Program-made: the position numbers and the translations under genes
NCBI GenBank assembly: GCA_964581505.1
Contig: CAZOOR010000001.1
Span: 1-64,000, forward strand
Source of the DNA: CAZOOR01 sp964581505
Lineage (GTDB): Bacteria > Bacteroidota > Ignavibacteria > Kapaibacteriales > UBA2268
Length of the DNA: 64,000 nt
Direction: 5' to 3'
In this document: positions 1 through 7,002 of the stretch, in pieces
Position numbering within the stretch: the stretch's first letter is position 1
How the letters are laid out: the number at the start of each line of letters is the position of its first letter
The notes under the pieces: generated by a model
Databases searched by the model: none
What the model saw: the letters and a program-made list of their open reading frames with translations, nothing else
Told to the model about the DNA's origin: nothing

Positions 1-2
1 TC

Positions 3-353
3 TTCAAAACGAGGAAAACAACGGACTTAACGAAAGCGGGCTTAATCATCACGGGGGTTTTCAGCATTCTGCTTGCCCTGATTTTGCCCTCACCGATTGA
101 AATTGTGTTCCGCACGGCATCGGTTGCCGTACCGGGCTTGATTGTCCCGCTCATCATCGCCTATAATTCCAAACTGAAATTAATACCGGGATTTGTCCCG
201 GTAATTATGCTTGTTTCTTCCACCGTTGCATTCCTCTGGCTGATGCTCCAATCTTACGGCTTGGCATCGCACCCCATACTGCAAATCGAACCTATGCTTG
301 CCGGCTTGCTGGTCTCGCTTGTGCTTGCACTTGCCGCCGTGCGCAGGAGATAA
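3..353 (+). CDS. Sodium/solute symporter (SSF) C-terminal fragment
   Basis: The frame is open from the left edge to the stop at 351-353, so this is the C-terminal 116 residues of a gene that begins outside the window. It holds about three hydrophobic helices. The first, after a basic KTRKTTDLTKAG turn, resembles the late transmembrane segments of sodium:solute symporters, where a Thr-rich basic loop precedes a helix ending in small residues. A later Gly/Pro-rich stretch (AVPGLIVPLIIAY) also fits that family, and the protein ends in a short Arg tail. The substrate cannot be told from this part. Family assignment rests on helix pattern, so it is moderate. No terminator hairpin is obvious; a TG microsatellite follows. 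Confidence 0.6.
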   Translation, partial: FKTRKTTDLTKAGLIITGVFSILLALILPSPIEIVFRTASVAVPGLIVPLIIAYNSKLKLIPGFVPVIMLVSSTVAFLWLMLQSYGLASHPILQIEPMLAGLLVSLVLALAAVRRR

Positions 354-409
354 ATTTAGAAAGTAGAATTGCTGATTGCAACACATTGGTTACAGAAATA
401 CGATTATTC

Positions 410-446
<37 letters not shown>

Positions 447-505
447 AGATATAAATGCTATAGGTATTTGTTTAAATAAATTATAATATTTTAAGGAGTA
501 CTGTT

Positions 506-1123
506 ATGAAAAAATTATACCTGTTTATCATCTTGTCCTTAATTGCTTTAAATGTAAAATCAGCGGCACAATGCCCAGCCGGATATACACCGATGAAAGT
601 AAATATTATTGTTAATTCATGCCTTTACAAGGTTGATTTATGTATTAGATGTTCGCTTCTTGGTTATCTGCCAAATAGTGTTTCTGTTAGAGGATTTATG
701 CAAATACCTACAAAACCCCCACGTCTTCAAACATTAACCGCACAAGAGGTTCTACAATATATTGAAACTTATGTATCAAGTCCGGATTATTATTATACAT
801 ATATTTGTCCAAGCCAATATGGATCGCCACCTTGCCCTTACCAATCACAGCCAATTGAAATTAAACATTTCAGCTGTTGGAAAATTGAAATGGTAGAATA
901 TCTCGGAACTGCTATATTGCACTATAAAATTTGCAATTTTGATGAATATTGCTTTGAAAAGATTACATGGTGTTTTGACGGAAGTCAATATAAGAGAACA
1001 CGTATTGAAGGACCGACGCAATATGGAACGTCATCTTGTACCCTTGAAATCTGGAAGATTAAAATACCTCAGCAAATTGGTCAAGTGAGTGATTGTTTTA
1101 TTATGCATAATACTTGTCAATAA
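506..1123 (+). CDS. Cys-rich secreted protein of unknown function
   Basis: I do not recognise the family. The 205-residue product starts with a signal peptide (basic MKK, hydrophobic core, Ala-rich cleavage region near residue 21). The mature part has thirteen cysteines, an even spread of Tyr, and no T9SS sorting domain. The Cys content suggests a disulfide-stabilised periplasmic or extracellular protein. The start is supported by an AAGGAG Shine-Dalgarno sequence 8-14 bases upstream. It lies downstream of a TG microsatellite and 63 bases before a second secreted-protein gene on the same strand, so the two may be co-expressed. The region is more AT-rich than the housekeeping genes to its right, in keeping with accessory surface proteins. 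Confidence 0.75.
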   Translation: MKKLYLFIILSLIALNVKSAAQCPAGYTPMKVNIIVNSCLYKVDLCIRCSLLGYLPNSVSVRGFMQIPTKPPRLQTLTAQEVLQYIETYVSSPDYYYTYICPSQYGSPPCPYQSQPIEIKHFSCWKIEMVEYLGTAILHYKICNFDEYCFEKITWCFDGSQYKRTRIEGPTQYGTSSCTLEIWKIKIPQQIGQVSDCFIMHNTCQ

Positions 1124-1186
1124 GGAAAACAAATCTTTAAGTATTTGTTTTTGACTTTTGTAAACTAAATCATTATATTGCATTAT

Positions 1187-3520
1187 ATGAAAAAGTATAT
1201 TTATATATTATTTTTCTTACTTAGCTTCTATTGCTATGGCAAAGAATTGGCATTTGATATTATTCCGATAAATTTAAATTTCAAGGGAGTTGTTGTAAAA
1301 AACAATGTTACAATTGCCTATGCCGATTTTGGTTCCATCTTGATTAGCAGAAATAATAATATGGATTGGAAACAAAAAAAAGTATTTTCGGGAGGAACAA
1401 TAGTCAATACTTTTATTAATCAATCTAAAATTATTGCTTTTAATGATAGAGGGGAAATAGCATTATCAAATGATTTAGGCGAAAATTGGTCTATTATTAA
1501 AGAGTTAGGGGATTCAGTATTGTCTGTTATTGATTACACTAACGGTTTTTTAATTAGAATGCGAAAAAAATTGATTACTGTATCTAATAATTTTGAAAAA
1601 CTAAATGAAATATTTAATAGTTCAAAAAATCTATCAAAAATAACGCTTTATTATCGTCCTACTTATAATAAATCAATGCTATTTATAAACAATAATTTTG
1701 TTGTTGAATGTGATTCTTCAGTCTTCATACGATTTGATATGTTCTTAAATCCTATTGATACACTGAAATTACTTAAACATATTGAAAATGTTCAATATGT
1801 TTCAGGTTATAGAATGTATAAAGATGCAGATTTTATATATTTAAAATGTATTTTTTATCATTCCAACAGGTTGAAAGCCGCTATTTTTAGGACAAAGAAT
1901 TTTAAAGATATAGAAAAATTCACTGATTGTCAAACATATGAAGATTTTTATTCAATAAGTAAAGGTAACTATTATTCTTGCAATACTTTTGAGGATAAAA
2001 AATATGTTGATACAACCAGACGTTCTTCTTCAAACAGCAAATTTTTATTCAAAGAAGCTGTTGTTTATAATGACAAACAATATATTGTCGGAGATAGAAA
2101 ATTATTTGAAATTTTCAATTTCAAAGATAGTTCACTAAAAGTTGTATCGGATTTTTCCGATATATCATGGATAGAACCACCTGAGTATTTAGGCGGCAAG
2201 TCATATTTGCTTTATGCTTCTCAACCGAATATACTGTATAAATCAGATGATGAAGGTGTAACTATACAACCGACTATTGATAAAATGCATCCTTCATTTG
2301 ATAAATATTTTCGTTTAATTACAGTAAAAAGCAAATATTTTGACAGTAAGCAAAAGAAATTATTCTTATTTGGTTATTCCTATTTTTCTAATGAAGGAGT
2401 TATTTGGTCATCTTCGGATTCTGGCAGAACTTTTGATTCTACTCATATCCAAGGATTTTGGTATACTTTATCTGAACCATTTTATAGAAATACCTATTTG
2501 AGAAAAAAATATACACAATTATTAAATGGAAAATTTATTATTCCTACAGGCGCAACAGTGCCGCCCTCAAAAGTTATTCATTCAGGTATTCTTGTTTGCA
2601 ATCAAAACGGCAAAGTAGAAAACAATATTATTGATAGTAATATTATCTTTACTTATGTTTATTCAAAAAATATGAATACTTATATTGCGCACGCATGCAA
2701 TACTATTGATAGTACAAGTATAATAGTATTTACCGAAGATGCAGGTAACAGTTGGCATATAATACATAAGTATCCAATTAATCTCTCTATTAATGGAATT
2801 TTTGAAATTGTCGTGAAAGGTAAAAGATATATTGTCTTTGACCATGTGGATTTCACAAAACATCCTATTATGAAAAAGATGACCCTTGATGTTGTTGATG
2901 TTAGCAGTAATAAGTTTTCCAGATTATTCGAATGGGGTACAAATACTGATGCCGGTTATGGTCAATATGGAATTACAATAACAAGTAGCGGCGATGAAGC
3001 ATACATTTCATTTCAGGACACCTTATTTATTACAGATAATTTATTCAATAAAGATAAATGGAAATATTACTTATTACCTGAAAACGGACGAATAGTTCGT
3101 CCATTAAAAAAAATCGGGAATAAATTTTATTGTATTTATGTTGATAAGAATAATCCTTATGGTAGCGGTGTTCATTGGCTTGTTCCCGATGATACAATAA
3201 GTTCTGTAAATAATAATTTGACAATTAATACACCAAAAGATTATATATATATTTTTCCGCCATATCCAATCCCCGCTACAGATATTGTTAAAGCCGAAAT
3301 ATATTTTGATGATTTTGTTGATTTAAATTCGGTTGAAATAAAAACATATAATATATACGGTCAAGCAGTGGCAAATAAAGAAGATATTTCCTTAGTTCTG
3401 AATAATAAAAATAAAGCCCGATTGACTTGGTATTGCTCGAAATATAATTCAGGAATATATTTAATTCAAATAAAACACGGAAATGTTACAAAAAGCATTC
3501 CAATAATAATTACAAAATAA
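1187..3520 (+). CDS. Secreted Asp-box/beta-propeller-like protein with T9SS sorting domain
   Basis: A 777-residue secreted protein. The ATG at 1187 is preferred over an in-frame TTG nine bases upstream because it starts a typical signal peptide (MKKYIYILFFLLSF). The body contains scattered Asp-box (BNR-like) motifs of the S-x-D-x-G-x-x-W/F type, for example SNDLGENW, SSDSGRTF and TEDAGNSW, as found in sialidase/Vps10-like beta-propellers. The last ~85 residues form a type A T9SS C-terminal sorting domain: a PYPIPATD entry, a YNIYGQ core, an NSGIYLIQI strand and a basic end. The product should therefore be exported by T9SS and attached or released at the surface. It resembles, on a smaller scale, the 1482-residue protein at 39999-44447. 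Ligand or activity is unknown. Confidence 0.85.
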   Translation: MKKYIYILFFLLSFYCYGKELAFDIIPINLNFKGVVVKNNVTIAYADFGSILISRNNNMDWKQKKVFSGGTIVNTFINQSKIIAFNDRGEIALSNDLGENWSIIKELGDSVLSVIDYTNGFLIRMRKKLITVSNNFEKLNEIFNSSKNLSKITLYYRPTYNKSMLFINNNFVVECDSSVFIRFDMFLNPIDTLKLLKHIENVQYVSGYRMYKDADFIYLKCIFYHSNRLKAAIFRTKNFKDIEKFTDCQTYEDFYSISKGNYYSCNTFEDKKYVDTTRRSSSNSKFLFKEAVVYNDKQYIVGDRKLFEIFNFKDSSLKVVSDFSDISWIEPPEYLGGKSYLLYASQPNILYKSDDEGVTIQPTIDKMHPSFDKYFRLITVKSKYFDSKQKKLFLFGYSYFSNEGVIWSSSDSGRTFDSTHIQGFWYTLSEPFYRNTYLRKKYTQLLNGKFIIPTGATVPPSKVIHSGILVCNQNGKVENNIIDSNIIFTYVYSKNMNTYIAHACNTIDSTSIIVFTEDAGNSWHIIHKYPINLSINGIFEIVVKGKRYIVFDHVDFTKHPIMKKMTLDVVDVSSNKFSRLFEWGTNTDAGYGQYGITITSSGDEAYISFQDTLFITDNLFNKDKWKYYLLPENGRIVRPLKKIGNKFYCIYVDKNNPYGSGVHWLVPDDTISSVNNNLTINTPKDYIYIFPPYPIPATDIVKAEIYFDDFVDLNSVEIKTYNIYGQAVANKEDISLVLNNKNKARLTWYCSKYNSGIYLIQIKHGNVTKSIPIIITK

Positions 3521-3600
3521 CTGGTCTATCATAAGTTTTTGTATATGTCTTTTTTCATATTTTTTCCTTCATAATGATTATATTAACACTTTCAAAGCAT

Positions 3601-3656
3601 CTATTGCGGATAAATCCAAAACGCCCAATTTAGAGATAAGTTGAAATAATAACTTG
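3601..3656. repeat. Direct repeat copy 1: relic of the receptor gene 3' end
   Basis: About 56 bases here match 4949-5005 with roughly 80 percent identity by eye. A 26-base core (gcccaattta.agataagttgaaata) differs at one base. The second copy encodes the C-terminal strand (FYFNLSVNWAF) and stop of the receptor-like gene at 4958-7000 plus a few downstream bases. Read on the minus strand, this copy gives a near-identical peptide (YYFNLSLNWAF) that runs past the old stop. The two copies bracket the ATPase gene. Confidence 0.85.
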
Positions 3657-3657
3657 G

Positions 3658-4884
3658 TTATTTTTCTAACAACCATTCAAATACATTTTTATGAATTATT
3701 CCTGACTTATTCTGTGTGAATAGGTCTGTTGTAAGTAAAAATTTTGGGTAATTATCTTTTATTGTTTCTAATGGAGTAAATTCCCTGTTTTTTGTTTCGT
3801 CATTATATAATCCCCAAGATACCTGATAATACTCAATATCGCCGGTACGATTTTTTACAGTAAAATCAATTTCTTCGTTACGTAGCTTTCCTGTCCAAAT
3901 TTTGTAACCTCTTCGTAATAATTCAAGATAAACAATGTTTTCTAGAATATGTCCTCTATCTGCCGTTCTTTCTCTGCCAATCAAGATGTTTAGCAAACCA
4001 ATGTCCACAATATAATACTTTTCCAAAGTCGCAAGTTGCTTTTTACCTTTAATGTCAAAACGATTAACTCTATAAAATACGAAGCTTTCAACTAAATAAT
4101 CAATAAATTTCTCTACAGTAACGTGATGAATATTCTGATTGTCGGCTTTGAGGGCTTTAGAAATACTACTTGGTGAAACTTGGCTGCCGATATTGTTTGC
4201 TAAAAATTTTACAAGATTTCCAAATGCACGCTTATCATTAATACTATGGCGCTGTGTAATATCTTTTTCAATAATTGTAGCATATAAAGCATCAAGATAT
4301 TCGTAAAGTTTATCAAATCCTTCTTCCCTAAGTTCAATACCTTTGGGTAAAGAAGTTTCATTGATATAATCATAAAAGATAGCTTCAAAATTCAAATATT
4401 TATTCTCTATCTCTATGTTCCTAATTTCTAAATATTCTTTGAAAGAAAACGGTAAAATAGAAATTTCTATATATCTTCCGCTCAATAAAGTTGCCAATTC
4501 ACTTGAAAGCAAATTTGCATTGGAACCTGTGATATATATATCTGTATTTTCTGTTGCATAAAGTCCGTCAACCAATTTTTCAAAATCAGGAATATTCTGT
4601 ATCTCATCAAGGAATATGTAATTCATCGTCTCTGATTGTAATTTTGATTTTATATCAAAATATAACGTATCCCATGATTTGTTTAGGAAATTTTCGGGTA
4701 ACTCAAAATTGTAGAATTGTATTTGTTCGGCTATTACACCATTTCTTGATAAACCATCTTTAAATATCTGTAAAAGAGTAGATTTGCCTGAACGGCGTAA
4801 ACCCGTTATTACTTTGATAATATCCTTATTTGCATAAGATGATAACTTATTTAGATATTCTTTTCTTTTTATTAATTTTTTCAT
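3658..4884 (-). CDS. AAA+ ATPase with C-terminal DUF4143-type domain
   Basis: A 408-residue ATPase of the archaeal/bacterial ATPase plus DUF4143 type. Walker A is GLRRSGKST at residues 28-36, Walker B is YIFLDEIQN near 89-97, and a sensor-like ITGSNA follows near 118. The C-terminal part (about 200-390) carries the DUF4143 features, including the IDFTV / YYQVSW nuclease-like fold end. Family function is unclear; members are patchily distributed and often regarded as mobile or toxin-antitoxin-like. The ATG at 4884 is chosen because MKKLIKRKEYL matches the family's usual beginning; the frame is open to 4950. An 11-bp inverted repeat lies 21-53 bases upstream of this start. The gene sits between imperfect direct repeats derived from the neighbouring receptor gene, suggesting insertion. 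Confidence 0.85.
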   Translation of the reverse strand: MKKLIKRKEYLNKLSSYANKDIIKVITGLRRSGKSTLLQIFKDGLSRNGVIAEQIQFYNFELPENFLNKSWDTLYFDIKSKLQSETMNYIFLDEIQNIPDFEKLVDGLYATENTDIYITGSNANLLSSELATLLSGRYIEISILPFSFKEYLEIRNIEIENKYLNFEAIFYDYINETSLPKGIELREEGFDKLYEYLDALYATIIEKDITQRHSINDKRAFGNLVKFLANNIGSQVSPSSISKALKADNQNIHHVTVEKFIDYLVESFVFYRVNRFDIKGKKQLATLEKYYIVDIGLLNILIGRERTADRGHILENIVYLELLRRGYKIWTGKLRNEEIDFTVKNRTGDIEYYQVSWGLYNDETKNREFTPLETIKDNYPKFLLTTDLFTQNKSGIIHKNVFEWLLEK

Positions 4885-4904
4885 AATGTTAATATACAAC
4901 ATAT

Positions 4905-4937
4905 TATCAAAACTTGCAAAAAATGTAAGTTTTGATA
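4905..4937. promoter_or_regulatory. Inverted repeat upstream of ATPase gene, possible operator
   Basis: Perfect 11-bp arms (TATCAAAACTT and AAGTTTTGATA) are separated by 11 bases. The site lies between the preferred ATG of the ATPase gene and the receptor gene's stop, where a promoter for the ATPase would have to be. A protein dimer site or mRNA hairpin is possible. There is no T-run directly after either arm, so an intrinsic terminator is less likely. Confidence 0.5.
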
Positions 4938-4948
4938 GTAAGATTTTC

Positions 4949-5005
4949 AATTGTGGGTTAATCTAAAAATGCCCAATTTACAGATAAGTTGAAATAGAAA
5001 CTTGA
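4949..5005. repeat. Direct repeat copy 2: receptor gene 3' end
   Basis: This is the intact counterpart of the repeat at 3601-3656. It contains the last coding bases and stop of the receptor-like gene and about nine bases beyond it. Similarity extends through the stop codon into non-coding DNA, so it is not explained by protein-level conservation alone. Confidence 0.85.
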
Positions 5006-7000
5006 CTTAGGATAGTATGCAAGGAAATAGTAGCCATTTCCCGTTATGTTTCTCAAATTGAGTTTTAGATATGCGTTACCCAATTTTGCATGAGCAAAAA
5101 TATTGAAGCCGTTAAACTGAGCAAGAGGGTTATTCTCAATTAATGTATATTGTCTGTGCTGCGGGAAATATCTGAACCAAGATTTTTGATATACAGCACT
5201 TATATCCATTCCCAATCTCATCTCGCTTTTGCCTACGATAAATTGATAATAGAACTTTAATTTTCCATTCAATCGTGGATTTGAAAAGTCGGTTTCCGCT
5301 CCATTATTTGTTAATGCAAGATTGGCATAAATTCGGTAATGTAAATGTTTAAATATTTCGGAAGCATAAGAAATATATGCTCCGCTTGCCCTCATAGTTC
5401 CGTTTTGTTCGGAACGAGTATTGATTATATGAGCATTCTTATCCGTAACAGAGCGAGCGATAATTTGATTAGCAATATTGCGAAAGAAAATTGTTGCTTC
5501 AAAAATATTCTGTTTATTTTTGGTATTATAACCGGCTAATAATAGGAAATGCCCTTCATTATTCAAAGCTAAGCCTTCGGTAGGTGTCGGCACTCTTTCG
5601 GAGAATGATATATCGGCAAAGAAAGATGAGTATGGCGTAAATGAATATTGCAATTTGCCGCCCAGTGAACTGAATACCCTATCCAATTGGCTGTTTATTC
5701 TAACTCCTCCCGAAATATTTATTTTATCAATAGGGCGTATGGCAGTATATGCAAATGTGCCGAGAGTAAGTCCGTTCATTTCATCATTGAATAATCCTTT
5801 ATCAACAGCGGAATATATTATATCACCCCCGAATTTCAATGAGAGGAAATCGCTTAATTCCTGTTCGTATTTACCGCTAATGCCGGTTTGATTGGATAGC
5901 AATTGATTGTGAGTTACCGTATCCGATTCTGTGATGGTGCCGGGTACTCTTTGTTCATAATCCGCATTAGTAAAAAATGCAGTCATAGAAACGGCTGACG
6001 AAGTATCGTCAGATAATATGGAACTGAATGTTAGGTTTAAATCATGCCGAAATAATCTTTCGTTTAGGCTGTCATAGAGTACAAAAGATTCTCGCGGATT
6101 ATATATACCGGTAGATAATTCCGTATTTATACCGCCATTAGTCCCTGTGGCGTAATTATGGAAATTATCGGATAGAGAAATATTTGTTTTTTCATTTAAA
6201 TTCCAACGGACGAGACCCCGTACGTTCCAAGAGTCCACCCATTGATTTATAAAATCACCACTCGAATTAATTGCTCGGAAGCCGAGAGTCATATTAACGT
6301 TTGGCATAATATTTTGGCTAAAAACACCATCGGAGCTGAGCATTGTTTTGCCTGCTTCTTCCAGCCATAGTTTTGTATATGGCGTAGCAACATTGTATCG
6401 TATTTCCTGAAGATTGACAAACACACCCGAAGAGTTGTTTGAAAAGATTACAGCATCGGAGCCAAGCATAATTTCGGCACTTTCAAAAAATTCCGTTGGG
6501 AACATATTAATATTAAATGTTCCGAAATTAGCTTCGTTTATAGGGCGATTATTGAAACGGAAGCTGTTACTCCTTGCACCTGCTCCAAATATTGATAAAT
6601 TGTCATTTAGAAAGTACCCGCCTTGCGAAAGAGGATAGGAAGGCAAATTGTTTGACAATATATCGAACAATCCGAAGTAATCTTCCCAGAGTATATCTTT
6701 CTTTGTTATTTTTTTATAATAGTTGCCTTTTGTTAGGAAAACGCTACCATGATTAAATAAGGGAATAAATAAATCAACCGAATCGGCTTCAGGTGCAAGC
6801 GGTTCGGCGTTAGTTCCAGCATTCCGTAAAGAATCACTTTGATTGTGAGGGGTAGGTAATGTATTTTTATTCTTGGATTTTAGACTTTCAAATGAGCGTT
6901 TAGATTGAGCTAAAAGAGTTTGTGAAAAAACAAAAATGCTGCCAATTGTAAAAATTACAATGACAGCATTAGTATAATATCTTGATTCAATCGGAATCAT
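4958..7000 (-). CDS. TonB-dependent-receptor-like outer-membrane protein
   Basis: A 680-residue outer-membrane protein. The N-terminus has a signal-type helix (VIVIFTIGSIFVFSQTLLAQ). A divergent plug domain follows at about residues 90-210: a GARSNSFRFNNRPI element, then an FPTEFFESAEIMLGSDAVIFSNNSSG stretch that matches the IE-V-GS-yG-GG pattern of TonB receptor plugs. The rest is alternating-hydrophobic beta-barrel ending in an aromatic-rich strand (FYFNLSVNWAFLD), the usual outer-membrane insertion signal. No TonB box is obvious. It starts 2 bases after the gyrA stop, so it is almost certainly co-transcribed with gyrA, an odd pairing. Its 3' end is duplicated beyond the ATPase gene. Substrate unknown. 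Confidence 0.75.
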   Translation of the reverse strand: MIPIESRYYTNAVIVIFTIGSIFVFSQTLLAQSKRSFESLKSKNKNTLPTPHNQSDSLRNAGTNAEPLAPEADSVDLFIPLFNHGSVFLTKGNYYKKITKKDILWEDYFGLFDILSNNLPSYPLSQGGYFLNDNLSIFGAGARSNSFRFNNRPINEANFGTFNINMFPTEFFESAEIMLGSDAVIFSNNSSGVFVNLQEIRYNVATPYTKLWLEEAGKTMLSSDGVFSQNIMPNVNMTLGFRAINSSGDFINQWVDSWNVRGLVRWNLNEKTNISLSDNFHNYATGTNGGINTELSTGIYNPRESFVLYDSLNERLFRHDLNLTFSSILSDDTSSAVSMTAFFTNADYEQRVPGTITESDTVTHNQLLSNQTGISGKYEQELSDFLSLKFGGDIIYSAVDKGLFNDEMNGLTLGTFAYTAIRPIDKINISGGVRINSQLDRVFSSLGGKLQYSFTPYSSFFADISFSERVPTPTEGLALNNEGHFLLLAGYNTKNKQNIFEATIFFRNIANQIIARSVTDKNAHIINTRSEQNGTMRASGAYISYASEIFKHLHYRIYANLALTNNGAETDFSNPRLNGKLKFYYQFIVGKSEMRLGMDISAVYQKSWFRYFPQHRQYTLIENNPLAQFNGFNIFAHAKLGNAYLKLNLRNITGNGYYFLAYYPKSSFYFNLSVNWAFLD

Positions 7001-7002
7001 TA

